Shown here piece by piece: positions 16,597-25,690 of a DNA stretch of 64,000 nucleotides (the first letter of the stretch is position 1; every line of letters begins with the position of its first letter). A model generated the notes under the pieces. That model had not been told where the DNA came from. It made no database searches and saw only the letters and a list, made by a program, of their open reading frames with translations. Source of the DNA: Oceaniglobus trochenteri. Its GTDB lineage: Bacteria > Pseudomonadota > Alphaproteobacteria > Rhodobacterales > Rhodobacteraceae. The position numbers and the translations under genes are program-made. The stretch is from contig NZ_JACNMM010000007.1 of assembly GCF_020529025.1 (NCBI RefSeq), positions 1 through 64,000 of the forward strand, read 5' to 3'.

Positions 16597-18135
16597 ATGA
16601 CCCGGCCCAACATCCTGTTCATCATGTGCGACGATCACGCCGCCGCCGCCATTTCCGCCTATGGTTCGGGGCTGAACTCCACCCCGCAGATCGACCGTAT
16701 CGCGCAGAACGGCATGCGGATGGACCGTTGCTATGTCACCAATTCGATCTGCACGCCTTCGCGCGCGTCGATCCTGACCGGCACCTACAACCACGTGAAC
16801 CTTGTCACGACGCTGGACACCCACCTCGACAACCGCCTGCCGAACGTGGCCAAGCACCTGCGTTCGACCGGCTATCAGACCGCGATGTTCGGCAAGTGGC
16901 ACCTGGGCGAAGGCCCGGCGCACCAGCCCAGCGGTTTCGATCAGTGGTCGGTGGTCCCCGGGCAGGGCGAATACTTCGATCCCGTGATGATCGGTCCCGA
17001 GGGCGAGACCGTCGAAAAGGGCTATGCCACCGACATCATCACCGACAAGTCGGTCGATTTCATTACGAACCGCGACAAGGATCGCCCGTTCTTCCTGATG
17101 TGCCACCACAAGGCGCCCCACCGCCCCTTCGTGCCGCACCCGCGCCACAACGATCTTTACACCGACGACCTGCCGGTGCCCGAAACCTTCGACGACACCT
17201 ATGAAAACCGCGCCGTCGCCGCCGGTGCCGCCAAGATGCGCGTGCGCCGCGACATGAGCTATACCGACCTTGGCCTGGTGCAGCCCGAGGGCGGCAGCGA
17301 GGTGGGCGAGATGGTGATGCCCGGCGCCGACCTGCGCACCGTGCCCGACGATCACGAGGGCCTGCGCCTGATCGACCGCGCCACCGGCGAAACCTATACC
17401 TTTGAAACCAAGCGCGAATTGGACCTGTTCAAGTACCAGCGCTACATCAAGCGTTACCTGCGCACCGTCGCGGCCATCGACGAAAGTGTGGGCCGTCTGC
17501 TTGATACGCTGGACGCCGAGGGCCTGACCGACGACACCATCGTGATCTATACCTCGGATCAGGGGTTTTTCCTGGGCGAACATGGCTGGTTCGACAAGCG
17601 CTTCATGTACGAGGAATCGCTTCAGATGCCGTTCCTTGTGCAATACCCCCGCGCCATCGCGCCCGGCAGCGTGTCCAAGGACATTGCCATGAACGTCGAT
17701 TTCGCCCCGACCTTCCTTGACTATGCCGGTCAGACCTCTCCGACCTACATGCAGGGCAACAGCCTGCGCCCGGTGTTCGAAAGCACGGCAGGGGACGATT
17801 GGCAGGAGGTGGCCTATCACCGCTACTGGATGCACAAGGACGATATCCACAACGCATTCGCCCACTACGGAATCCGCAGCGCGCGCTACAAGCTGATCTA
17901 CTGGTACAACGAACCCCTGGACCAGATCGGCGCCAACGCGGGCGACGAGCCGCCGGAGTGGGAACTTTTCGATTGCGAGGCCGACCCGCACGAGTTGAAC
18001 AACCTGGCCCATGACCCGGCCCATGCCGAAGTCTTCGCGACCATGCTGCACAAGCTGGACGCGAAAATGGCCGAGATCGGGGAAGAGCCCCGCCACGATA
18101 CCGCCGCGATCCTGCGTCAGGCGGTTGCGGCCTGA
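16597..18135 (+). CDS. Type I sulfatase (formylglycine), cytoplasmic
   Basis: A 512-residue sulfatase of the alkaline-phosphatase superfamily. The modification motif is Cys52-Thr-Pro-Ser-Arg, where Cys52 would become formylglycine. Metal-site residues appear in FIMCDDH at the N-terminus and YTSDQGFFLGEHGWFDKRFM near residues 312-331. The sequence style is near N-acetylglucosamine-6-sulfatase and choline-sulfatase relatives. ATG 16597 gives MTRPNILFIM with no signal peptide, so it acts in the cytoplasm on an imported sulfate ester. That fits its place at the end of an importer operon. No formylglycine-generating enzyme is in the window. The exact substrate is unknown. Confidence 0.9.
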   Translation: MTRPNILFIMCDDHAAAAISAYGSGLNSTPQIDRIAQNGMRMDRCYVTNSICTPSRASILTGTYNHVNLVTTLDTHLDNRLPNVAKHLRSTGYQTAMFGKWHLGEGPAHQPSGFDQWSVVPGQGEYFDPVMIGPEGETVEKGYATDIITDKSVDFITNRDKDRPFFLMCHHKAPHRPFVPHPRHNDLYTDDLPVPETFDDTYENRAVAAGAAKMRVRRDMSYTDLGLVQPEGGSEVGEMVMPGADLRTVPDDHEGLRLIDRATGETYTFETKRELDLFKYQRYIKRYLRTVAAIDESVGRLLDTLDAEGLTDDTIVIYTSDQGFFLGEHGWFDKRFMYEESLQMPFLVQYPRAIAPGSVSKDIAMNVDFAPTFLDYAGQTSPTYMQGNSLRPVFESTAGDDWQEVAYHRYWMHKDDIHNAFAHYGIRSARYKLIYWYNEPLDQIGANAGDEPPEWELFDCEADPHELNNLAHDPAHAEVFATMLHKLDAKMAEIGEEPRHDTAAILRQAVAA

Positions 18136-18140
18136 ATCAC

Positions 18141-18178
18141 GGCGGGGCCGCACGCCACCTTTCGCGTGCGGCCCCGCC
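18141..18178. terminator. Strong bidirectional terminator hairpin
   Basis: A perfect 14-bp stem, GGCGGGGCCGCACG paired with CGTGCGGCCCCGCC around a 10-base loop, lies between the convergent ends of the sulfatase operon (plus) and the long SDR/ABC operon (minus). Its position at a convergent junction supports terminator function in both directions, although no T-tract is present. Confidence 0.75.
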
Positions 18179-18220
18179 AATGACGGGTGCGCGACTGCGC
18201 GCAGGTTCCGGCGCCGACGC

Positions 18221-18988
18221 TCAGCGCCCCATCCAGCCCCCGTCGACGACAAGGATCTCGCCGTTCACATAGTCCGACGCCGCCGAGGCCAGAAAGACCA
18301 CCGGCCCGCCGAAATCCTGCGGCTGACCCCATCGTCCGGCCGGAATCCGCGCAAGGATGGCCTCTGACCGTTCCGGATCATCGCGAAGCGCCTGCGTGTT
18401 GTCGGTGGCGATATAACCCGGCGCGATGGCATTGACGTTGACACCGCGCCCCGCCCATTCGTTGGCCAGCGCCTTTGTCAGCTGGCCGATACCGCCCTTG
18501 GACGCCGCATAGCCCGGCACGGTGATCCCGCCCTGGAAGGTCAGAAGCGAGGCGGTGAAGATGATCTTGCCCCGGCCCCGTTCGATCATGCCGCGCCCGA
18601 TCTCGCGGCTCAGCACGAATTGCGCCGACAGGTTCACCTCTATCACCTCGTCCCACCAGTCGTCGGGATGCGCGGCGGCGGGCTTGCGCCGGATGGTGCC
18701 CGCATTGTTGACCAGGATATCCGGCGCGATGCCATCGGCTTCCAGCCGCGCGGCAAGCCCGGTCACTGCCGCCCGGTCCGAGAAATCGCATTGACAGGGC
18801 GTGAACCGCCGACCCAGTGCAGTGACCGCCTGTTCCACTTCGGACCCCGGGCGCAACGACGCGCTGACCCCCACGATATCGGCGCCGGCCTGGGCCAAGG
18901 CCTCGGCCATGGCGCGCCCGATGCCGCGATTGACCCCGGTGACAACGGCTGTCTTGCCGCCAAGGTCAAAGGAATTCAGAACACTCAT
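18221..18988 (-). CDS. SDR-family oxidoreductase, KduD/gluconate 5-dehydrogenase-like
   Basis: A 255-residue classical SDR with cofactor loop VVTGVNRGIGRAMAE, NNAG, the catalytic serine region TASLLTFQGG and YxxxK in GYAASKGG. The C-terminal DGGWMGR is typical of KduD (2-deoxy-D-gluconate/2-keto-3-deoxygluconate dehydrogenase) and gluconate 5-dehydrogenase relatives. It is the last gene of the aldA-ABC-dehydratase operon and overlaps the alcohol dehydrogenase stop by 4 bases. It could oxidise a hydroxyl of the keto-deoxy acid made by the dehydratase (inference). Confidence 0.87.
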   Translation of the reverse strand: MSVLNSFDLGGKTAVVTGVNRGIGRAMAEALAQAGADIVGVSASLRPGSEVEQAVTALGRRFTPCQCDFSDRAAVTGLAARLEADGIAPDILVNNAGTIRRKPAAAHPDDWWDEVIEVNLSAQFVLSREIGRGMIERGRGKIIFTASLLTFQGGITVPGYAASKGGIGQLTKALANEWAGRGVNVNAIAPGYIATDNTQALRDDPERSEAILARIPAGRWGQPQDFGGPVVFLASAASDYVNGEILVVDGGWMGR

Positions 18989-20019
18989 GCCACCTCTCCC
19001 ACCTTGATCAGGCTCTTGAGCGCGGTCGGGCTTGCGTCGAGGGCCTCGAACGCCTGCTGGATCCCGGCCAGCGGGCTGACATCGGTGATCACGCTTTCGG
19101 CGGCGATGGCGCCCCCGGCCACCAGCGAAATCGCCTTGTCGTAGTCTTCCGGCTCATAGACGCGGGCGCCGACAAGCTGCAATTCGCGCCAGAAGAACCG
19201 GAACATGTCGACCTGCGGCTTCTTGGCATGGATGGCGACCATGCAGATGCGGCCGCGGGTTGCGGCCACCGCCGTCATCGCATCGACGCCTGCCTGACTG
19301 CCCGACACCTCGAAGACGACATCCGCACCCTTGCCATCCGTGCGCGCCATGATGGCGGCCTGCAGATCTGCCGTCGCGGGGTTCACCGTATCAAAGCCCA
19401 GGGCATCGGCGATGGCCCGGCGCGTTTCGTTGACCTCGGAGATCACCACCTTGCCGCCGGCATCGCGTGCCACCATCGCCACCAGCACCCCGATCGGTCC
19501 GCCGCCGATCACGACCACGTCCTCGTCCGGTTGCAGCCTGGCCATGCGCACGTCATGGCAGGCCACCGCCACCGGTTCGATCAGCGCGGCATGATCCAGC
19601 CGCATGTCATTGGGCAGAACATGCAGGGTATGGGCGGGCGCGCACCAAAGTTCCTGCATGGCACCGTCGGTGTCCAGGCCAAGGAACGCCAGATTGTGGC
19701 AGATGTGGCTATGGCCCGCGTTGCAGGCCGGGCAGTCGCCGCAATGATCCAGCGGGCGCACCACGACCTTCTGACCGGGCTTCACCCTGTCCACGTCTGC
19801 CCCCACGGCTTCGACGATGCCCGACATCTCGTGGCCCACGATCCGGTTCAGGCCGACGCGGGCATCCATGTTGCCGTGAAAGACATGCATGTCGGTGCCG
19901 CAGATGCCGCAATAGGCGACGCGCAGCATGACCTGGCCCGCCGAGGGCGTCGGCGCCTCGACCTGCTCGACGGCAAAGCTCTTGTTTCCGCGGTAGAAGG
20001 CGGCGGCGATCATGGTCAT
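18985..20019 (-). CDS. Zinc-dependent alcohol dehydrogenase (sorbitol/threonine/idonate dehydrogenase-like)
   Basis: A 344-residue medium-chain dehydrogenase. The catalytic zinc site is [14 protein letters not shown] and GHE. The four structural-zinc cysteines are in [15 protein letters not shown]. The Rossmann motif is [13 protein letters not shown]. Such enzymes oxidise a secondary alcohol of a polyol or sugar acid with NAD(P). It is coupled by 4-base overlaps to the enolase-type dehydratase upstream and the SDR downstream, so it acts in the same sugar-acid route. L-idonate or L-galactonate 5-dehydrogenase are possibilities that cannot be resolved here. Confidence 0.88.
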   Translation of the reverse strand: MTMIAAAFYRGNKSFAVEQVEAPTPSAGQVMLRVAYCGICGTDMHVFHGNMDARVGLNRIVGHEMSGIVEAVGADVDRVKPGQKVVVRPLDHCGDCPACNAGHSHICHNLAFLGLDTDGAMQELWCAPAHTLHVLPNDMRLDHAALIEPVAVACHDVRMARLQPDEDVVVIGGGPIGVLVAMVARDAGGKVVISEVNETRRAIADALGFDTVNPATADLQAAIMARTDGKGADVVFEVSGSQAGVDAMTAVAATRGRICMVAIHAKKPQVDMFRFFWRELQLVGARVYEPEDYDKAISLVAGGAIAAESVITDVSPLAGIQQAFEALDASPTALKSLIKVGEVA

Positions 20020-21116
20020 CTGTGCATGTCCTCGTGTGCTGCTTGAAGTTTGTCCCAGTCGAAGGCGACACCGATGCCCGGTGTGTCCGGGGCCACGGCC
20101 AGGTGGTTCTCGACCACCAGGGGGCGGTGGGTGTATTCATCGATGGGGAAGGAATGAACCTCGATCCAGCCCGGGTTGGACTGTGCCGAGACAAGGCTGA
20201 CGTGCAGTTCCTGCATCCCGTGGCTGCAGACCGGAATGCCGTGCCGACGGCTCAGCCCGGCCACCTGAAGCCAGCCGGTGATACCGCCGCAATTGCTGGC
20301 GTCGGGCTGAATGAAGGACAGGCGCGCCTCGGCGAAGGCCTGTTCGAATTCGTGGATGGTGTGCAGGTTCTCGCCCATGGCCAGCGGCATGCCGGTTTCG
20401 GCGGCAATCTTGCCGAAACCCTTATAGTCGTCCGGGATGGTGGGTTCTTCGAACCAGGTGATGTCGTGGGGGGCAAAGGCACGGGCGGCCGCGATCGCCT
20501 GGTCCACCGTCATCGAATAGTTGGCATCGACCATGAAGGCCACGTCGGGCCCGACAAGTTCGCGCACGGCCTTGATGCGGGCGATATCCTCTTCCAGGGT
20601 CGGCTGACCGATCTTGATCTTCACCCCGTCAAAGCCCCGCTCCAGGTATCCCTGCACGCTGCGCAGAAGCTTGGGCAGCGGAAAGTTCAGGTCGATCCCC
20701 CCGGCATAGGCGCGGCAGCGGTCTGACGTGCCGCCGGCCATCTTCCACAGGGGCTGGCCGCTGCGCTTGCCGCGCAGATCCCAGAGCGCGATGTCAAGCG
20801 CCGAGATCGCGAAGGCGGCAATTCCACCACGCGCTACATAGTGCACATGCCACTGCATCGCATCGTTCAGCGCCTCGACCGCCCCGCCATCCTGCCCGAC
20901 GAGGAAGGGCGCCAGGTCGTGTTCGATCATTGCCGCGATGGCCCGCCCGCCCCGCCCGCCGGTATAGGTGTAACCGGTGCCGACACTGCCGTCGGCAAGC
21001 GTGACCGTGGCGGTCACAAGTTCGAAGTGGGTGTGATCGCCATGCTTGGCATCCGAAAGGACCTCGGCCAGCGGCACGTCGAACAGCCGGACCCTGACGC
21101 TGGTGATATCGCTCAT
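20016..21116 (-). CDS. Mandelate-racemase-group enolase-superfamily sugar-acid dehydratase
   Basis: A 366-residue enolase-superfamily enzyme. The KxK pair is in [13 protein letters not shown]. Metal ligands are in [14 protein letters not shown] and AMGENLHT, and the catalytic histidine region is [13 protein letters not shown]. This is the mandelate-racemase subgroup arrangement of acid-sugar dehydratases or racemases. ATG 21116 is chosen because it overlaps the permease stop by 4 bases and opens with the first strand of the capping domain. A longer frame to 21203 has no support. It is clearly related to the enzyme at 40509-41627 (shared ALWDLR and ELHVSL motifs). Confidence 0.87.
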   Translation of the reverse strand: MSDITSVRVRLFDVPLAEVLSDAKHGDHTHFELVTATVTLADGSVGTGYTYTGGRGGRAIAAMIEHDLAPFLVGQDGGAVEALNDAMQWHVHYVARGGIAAFAISALDIALWDLRGKRSGQPLWKMAGGTSDRCRAYAGGIDLNFPLPKLLRSVQGYLERGFDGVKIKIGQPTLEEDIARIKAVRELVGPDVAFMVDANYSMTVDQAIAAARAFAPHDITWFEEPTIPDDYKGFGKIAAETGMPLAMGENLHTIHEFEQAFAEARLSFIQPDASNCGGITGWLQVAGLSRRHGIPVCSHGMQELHVSLVSAQSNPGWIEVHSFPIDEYTHRPLVVENHLAVAPDTPGIGVAFDWDKLQAAHEDMHR

Positions 21117-22108
21117 TCCGCGGCCCTCCGGGTTCTGGTTGTCAATTGCGATTGCAGAAGGATGACCGCGAAAAGAAATCCGCCGCGAATGACCATCTGC
21201 CAATAGGCACTGAGGCTGATGACACCCCGCCCGTTTTCGAAGTTCAGGATGTTGAACACAAGGCCCAGCAGCAGCGCGCCGGCGACGGTCGCCGCGACCG
21301 AACCCATTCCGCCCGTCAAGAGGGTGCCGCCCACCACCACCGAGGCGATGGCCGAAAGCTCCCAGCCGACCCCTTCGAGGGGCTGCCCCGCGCCAAACCC
21401 CGAGGCCAGGAACACCCCGGCCAGGCCACCGCAGCCACCGCTGAGGAGATAGACGAAAACCTTGGCCCGCGCCACGCCAAGCCCCATCATCATCGTCGCG
21501 TCCTCGCCCCCGCCGACAGCCAGGACGGTGCGGCCCAGCGAGGTGAATTCAAGCACGATCCACAGGGCGACAACCACAACCGCGGTGATGACGATGGTCC
21601 AGGGCAGCAGGCCAAAGGCTTTCTCCATGCCCAGCTTGGTGAAATTCGACTCCCAGTCGATCGCGATGGTCTGAGCGCCCGAAATCACCAGCGCCCCGCC
21701 CTTGGCACCCAGCATTGTCGCCAGCGTGGCGATGAAGGGCGGAATGCGCATGGCCACCACGAAGAAGGCGTTCAGCCCGCCGATGGCCAGCCCCGCCAGC
21801 ACCGCACCCGGAAGCGCGACCTGGATCCCATAGGGCGACAGATAGGCCGCGACAACCGAAGTGAAGGCCGCCACCGACCCCACCGACAGGTCGATCCCTC
21901 CGGTCAGGATCACGAAGCACATGCCAACCGAAATGACGATGAACATGGCGTTGTAGTTCAGGAACGACGAAATGTTGTAGGCACCGCCGAAGTTGTCGTA
22001 GCGCATGAGCCCGAAAAGCACGACGATGACCAGCGCCGCCCAGACCCCGAAGGAATGCCCGCCGCCTTTCAGGTAGCGCCGCAGATCGAATGTGTTCGTG
22101 TCCGCCAT
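21113..22108 (-). CDS. Sugar ABC transporter permease 2 (ribose-type)
   Basis: A 331-residue RbsC-like permease with about nine membrane segments. Family marks are [20 protein letters not shown] near residue 71 and [20 protein letters not shown] near 280. It follows another, different permease gene by 3 bases, so the importer uses two non-identical permeases with one double ATPase. The gene is coupled to the dehydratase downstream. Confidence 0.92.
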   Translation of the reverse strand: MADTNTFDLRRYLKGGGHSFGVWAALVIVVLFGLMRYDNFGGAYNISSFLNYNAMFIVISVGMCFVILTGGIDLSVGSVAAFTSVVAAYLSPYGIQVALPGAVLAGLAIGGLNAFFVVAMRIPPFIATLATMLGAKGGALVISGAQTIAIDWESNFTKLGMEKAFGLLPWTIVITAVVVVALWIVLEFTSLGRTVLAVGGGEDATMMMGLGVARAKVFVYLLSGGCGGLAGVFLASGFGAGQPLEGVGWELSAIASVVVGGTLLTGGMGSVAATVAGALLLGLVFNILNFENGRGVISLSAYWQMVIRGGFLFAVILLQSQLTTRTRRAAE

Positions 22109-22111
22109 GAC

Positions 22112-23083
22112 TTACTCCTTGCGGGCTTGTTGCAGATAGACGGCCGCGATGATGATCCCGGCCTTGGCGATCAGCGCGACCTCATCCGCGATGCCATTCG
22201 CCAGAAGCGTGTATTTCACCAGTTGGATGATGACCGCGCCCAGGATGGCGCCGAAGATCGGCGCGCGCCCCCCCTGCAGCAGCGTGCCCCCCACCACGGC
22301 GGCGGCGATGGCGTCCAGTTCCATCAGGGTTCCGATCCGCGCGGCATCAGAGGCCGAGTTGATCGCCACGACGATCAGCCCGGCAAGACCCGACAGCCCC
22401 GCGCAGATGACATAGGCCCCGATCTTGACCCGGTTCACCGGAATACCGGCAAGTCGCGCAGCACGTTCATTGCCCCCCACCGCCAGAAGCTGGCGACCGA
22501 AGACCGATCGCGTCACGACCCAGAACAGCACCAGCGCGATCACCAGCACCAACCAGCCCTGGAACGGCAGGCCCAGCACCTTGCCGGTGCCAAGATAGCT
22601 GAACGAAGGGTTCGAGAAGGTCTGCAGGTTGCCATTGGTCAGCACCTGCGCCAGGCCGCGCCCCGAGATGAAGAAGATCAGGGTTGCCACGATGGGCTGG
22701 ACATTCAGGTAAGTGACCAGCACGCCATTGAAGACGCCGCAGCAAAGCGCGACAAGGATCGGCACGACGATCGCGGCCAGAAGCCCCAGCGCAGGATTGG
22801 CCGTGGCGAAATCGGACAGGAAGATCAGCGGCGCCAGCGCCCCGGCCAGCGCCATGATCGCACCGACGCTCAGGTCGATGCCACCTGTGGCAATGACAAG
22901 CGTCATTCCCATGGCCACGATGGCAATGGTCGCCACCTGGCTGATATTGACGAAAAGCGTCTGCGCCTGAAGAAAATTGGGCGTCACCGCAAGATTGAAA
23001 AGAAGGATGACCGCCAGCGCCACAAGAGCGCCATGGCGCGACGGATCGAACCGCTGCTGCAACTGAGCAAGGGCCTGGGTCAC
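22112..23083 (-). CDS. Sugar ABC transporter permease 1 (ribose-type)
   Basis: A 323-residue RbsC-like permease. It contains [20 protein letters not shown] and GGTLLQGGRAPIFGAILGAV, both landmarks of the family, and about nine hydrophobic segments. Its start overlaps the ATPase stop by 4 bases. It forms the membrane part of the importer together with the next gene. Confidence 0.92.
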   Translation of the reverse strand: MTQALAQLQQRFDPSRHGALVALAVILLFNLAVTPNFLQAQTLFVNISQVATIAIVAMGMTLVIATGGIDLSVGAIMALAGALAPLIFLSDFATANPALGLLAAIVVPILVALCCGVFNGVLVTYLNVQPIVATLIFFISGRGLAQVLTNGNLQTFSNPSFSYLGTGKVLGLPFQGWLVLVIALVLFWVVTRSVFGRQLLAVGGNERAARLAGIPVNRVKIGAYVICAGLSGLAGLIVVAINSASDAARIGTLMELDAIAAAVVGGTLLQGGRAPIFGAILGAVIIQLVKYTLLANGIADEVALIAKAGIIIAAVYLQQARKE

Positions 23084-24600
23084 GCGACGTTCCTTTCATG
23101 CTGATGGGCAATGGCCCCGATGAGGGCGTCTTCGGTGACGCCGGGGTTCTGCAACTCGCTTACCGAACGGCCGTCCTGCAGAACCACGATCCGGTCCGCG
23201 CCCTCGACCAGTTCCTCGAACTCGGAACTGATGAGCAGCACCGCCAGCCCCTGGGCAACCTGCTTGCGGATGATCGACTGGATCTCGAATTTCGCGCCGA
23301 CATCGACACCGCGTGTGGGTTCGTCCAGGATCAGGATCTCGGGCTCCAGCGCCAGCCAGCGGGCCAGCAGGACCTTCTGCTGGTTGCCCCCCGACAATTC
23401 GCGGATCGGCTGCTCCATGCCCGCGGTCTTGATCTGAAGCGCGTCGATGTAATGCTGCGCCAGCTTGCGTTCGCGCGCCCGATCGACCGCCCCCAGCCGC
23501 CTGAGCCGTGGCAGCAGGGCCAGCGAGATGTTCTCGCGCACCGACATGTGCGGGATGATGCCGTCGGCCTTGCGATCCTCGGTCAGGAATCCCATGCCAA
23601 GCGCGATGGCCTGGGCGGGGTTGTCGATCCGCACGCCGCCGTGATGGACGACACGCCCGCCGGTCAGGGGATCGAGGCCAAAGATGGCGCGCGCGGCCTC
23701 GGTCCGCCCCGAACCGAGAAGCCCGCCCAGCCCGACGATTTCACGCCTGCGGACAGTCACCGAGGCCCCGCGCAGACCCGTGCGGCTGCGCATGTCCTGT
23801 GCTTCCAGCAATACCTCGCCCGGCTGGCCATGCCCGCCCGACAGCGCGGTCAGTCCGACGGCCTGGATCTCGCGCGCATCCCGGCCCAGCATTTCGGACA
23901 CAAGCCCCAGCTTTGTCGTCTGCGCCACATCGTGGGTGGCCACCGTCCGACCGTCGCGCATGATCGTGACCCGGTCGCAGATGCGGTAAAGCTCGTCCAG
24001 GAAGTGCGAGATATAGAGCACCGCCACGCCCGACTCCCTGAGATTGCGCACCACAGAAAACAGCGTCTCGATCTCCTGGTCGTCCAGCGAGGATGTCGCC
24101 TCGTCCATGATGACCAGCTTTGCCTCCAGCGACACCGCCCGCGCGATGGCCACAAGCTGCTGGATCGCGGTCGAATAGCTGCCCAGTTGGCGGGTGACAT
24201 CCACCTTCACGCCGAAACGGGCCAGGATCTCGCGGGTGCGGGCATGGGCCGCCTTCCAGTCGATCAATCCCAGCCGATTGCGCGGTTCGTACCCCATCAC
24301 GACGTTTTCGGTCACGCTGCGCAGGGGCACCAGGCTCAGCTCCTGGTAGATGGTCGCGATCCCGGCATCCTGCGCCTCGCGCGGGGTGGAGATGGCCAGC
24401 GGTTTCCCGTTCATCCGCACTTCGCCCTCGTCGCGCCGATAGACCCCCGTCAGAATCTTGATCAGCGTGGATTTTCCCGCGCCGTTCTGACCGATGATCG
24501 CGTGAACCTCGCCGGGGCGGATCGCGAGGCTGGTGTTCTGCAAGGCGATGATTCCGGCAAAGGATTTACCGATGCCCGTCATCTGGATGAGGTCATTCAT
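23080..24600 (-). CDS. Sugar ABC transporter ATP-binding protein (RbsA-type, two domains)
   Basis: A 506-residue ATPase with two nucleotide-binding domains. The first has GQNGAGKSTLIKILTG and, further on, LVIMDEATSSLDD. The second has LGGLLGSGRTEAARAIFG in place of a classical Walker A, ELSGGNQQKVLLARWLA, and ILILDEPTRGVDVGAK. This degenerate second Walker A is normal for the RbsA/MglA class. It energises the ribose-type importer of this operon. Confidence 0.94.
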   Translation of the reverse strand: MNDLIQMTGIGKSFAGIIALQNTSLAIRPGEVHAIIGQNGAGKSTLIKILTGVYRRDEGEVRMNGKPLAISTPREAQDAGIATIYQELSLVPLRSVTENVVMGYEPRNRLGLIDWKAAHARTREILARFGVKVDVTRQLGSYSTAIQQLVAIARAVSLEAKLVIMDEATSSLDDQEIETLFSVVRNLRESGVAVLYISHFLDELYRICDRVTIMRDGRTVATHDVAQTTKLGLVSEMLGRDAREIQAVGLTALSGGHGQPGEVLLEAQDMRSRTGLRGASVTVRRREIVGLGGLLGSGRTEAARAIFGLDPLTGGRVVHHGGVRIDNPAQAIALGMGFLTEDRKADGIIPHMSVRENISLALLPRLRRLGAVDRARERKLAQHYIDALQIKTAGMEQPIRELSGGNQQKVLLARWLALEPEILILDEPTRGVDVGAKFEIQSIIRKQVAQGLAVLLISSEFEELVEGADRIVVLQDGRSVSELQNPGVTEDALIGAIAHQHERNVA

Positions 24601-24627
24601 GTCCTGTCCGATCGTGAGAAGAGCGGG

Positions 24628-24645
24628 GGGCGCGCATGCGCGCCC
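24628..24645 (-). terminator. Intercistronic hairpin after sugar-binding-protein gene
   Basis: GGGCGCGC-AT-GCGCGCCC is a perfect inverted repeat in the 60-base gap between the binding-protein stop and the ATPase start. It is G+C only and has no T-tract, so partial termination or mRNA protection is more likely than full termination. Confidence 0.5.
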
Positions 24646-24660
24646 TCCCGGTGCGAAACC

Positions 24661-25638
24661 TCAGTAGGCTTCGTCGATGTGGTCGGCCGCGTTGTCGCTG
24701 GTGAAAACCCGGTCTTCGACCTGCACCCAGCCCGGGATCTCTTCGCCCGCCGCGTATTTCTTCATCACCTCGCAGGCCAGCGGGCCAAAGAACGGAGAGC
24801 TTTCGACCGTCACGCCCATCTTGCCGTCGATGATCGCCTGAAGCGCGTCGCGGGTGCCGTCGATCGAAACGATGGTCACGTCCTCGCCCGGCTTGCGCCC
24901 GGCCAGTTCCAGCGCCTGGATCGCACCAATCGCCATCTCGTCGTTGTGGGCATAGACCACGTTCACGTCGGGATGCGCCTGAAGCAGTGTCTCCATCACC
25001 TGCCGGCCCATGTCGCGGGCGAAATCGCCGGTCTGGCTGGCCACGATCTCGAAGCGGTCATCCTTGGCGATGCGGTCGTCAAACCCCTTCTTGCGGTCAT
25101 TGGCGGGGGATGACCCGGTGGTGCCCTCTAGCTCGACGATGACGCCGGTGTCGCCCTCGAAGTTCTCGATCAGCCATTCGGCGGCGCGCTTGCCCTGTTC
25201 CACGAAGTCAGACCCCAGAAAGGCCACGAAATGTTCGCCCGGCTTGGCCACGGCAGGATCGACCGACCGGTCGACAAGGAAGGTCGGAATGCCGGCGGCC
25301 TTCGCCTTCATCACGGCAGGAAGAAGCGGCTTTTCCTCGCGCGGGGGCAGGAACAGCACGTCGATACCCTGCGCGATCATGGAATCGACATCGGCAACCT
25401 GCTTGGCCGCCGAACCGGCGGCATCGGTCGCGATCAGATCCCAGTTGCAGGCCTCGGCGGTCTCGTGGAACGATTTGGTTTCCGCGATCCGCCAAGGATT
25501 GTTGGATTCCATCTGGGCAAAGCCCACCTTGTAGCGTTCCTTCTGGGCAAGGGGCGGCGTTTCGGCCGTGGCCAGCCCGGCAGTCAGCGCCACCAGCCCC
25601 GACAGGGCCGTGCCCAGCAATAGATTGCGTCTTTTCAT
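24661..25638 (-). CDS. Periplasmic sugar-binding protein (PBP1 fold)
   Basis: A 325-residue binding protein of the ribose-binding class. ATG 25638 is used because GGAGGAAGACTT lies upstream and the signal peptide then reads MKRRNLLLGTALSGLVAL with cleavage near GLATAE. The twin arginine with NLLLG is Tat-like. The mature domain starts YKVGFAQMESNNPW, as in RbsB-like proteins, and includes EGTTGSSPANDRKKGF. It follows aldA in the same operon and delivers the substrate to two permeases. The ligand is unknown. Confidence 0.91.
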   Translation of the reverse strand: MKRRNLLLGTALSGLVALTAGLATAETPPLAQKERYKVGFAQMESNNPWRIAETKSFHETAEACNWDLIATDAAGSAAKQVADVDSMIAQGIDVLFLPPREEKPLLPAVMKAKAAGIPTFLVDRSVDPAVAKPGEHFVAFLGSDFVEQGKRAAEWLIENFEGDTGVIVELEGTTGSSPANDRKKGFDDRIAKDDRFEIVASQTGDFARDMGRQVMETLLQAHPDVNVVYAHNDEMAIGAIQALELAGRKPGEDVTIVSIDGTRDALQAIIDGKMGVTVESSPFFGPLACEVMKKYAAGEEIPGWVQVEDRVFTSDNAADHIDEAY

Positions 25639-25690
25639 AAGTCTTCCTCCCAAAAGAACGACCGGACAGACCCGGCCGCAGCAAACCGGG

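Noticed and set aside
18141-18178. Small RNA at the convergent junction
   Set aside because: The only structure is the terminator stem. No promoter or other conserved element is visible.
16324-18252. Long open frame (642 codons) on the minus strand opposite the sulfatase
   Set aside because: It is the mirror of a high-GC coding sequence, has no recognisable domain and covers the complete sulfatase gene with its CTPSR motif.
21146-25113. Two open frames of 652 and 671 codons on the plus strand across the sugar ABC operon
   Set aside because: Composition is rich in H, R, Q and D as in antisense shadows, and the minus strand holds complete ABC genes with all motifs.
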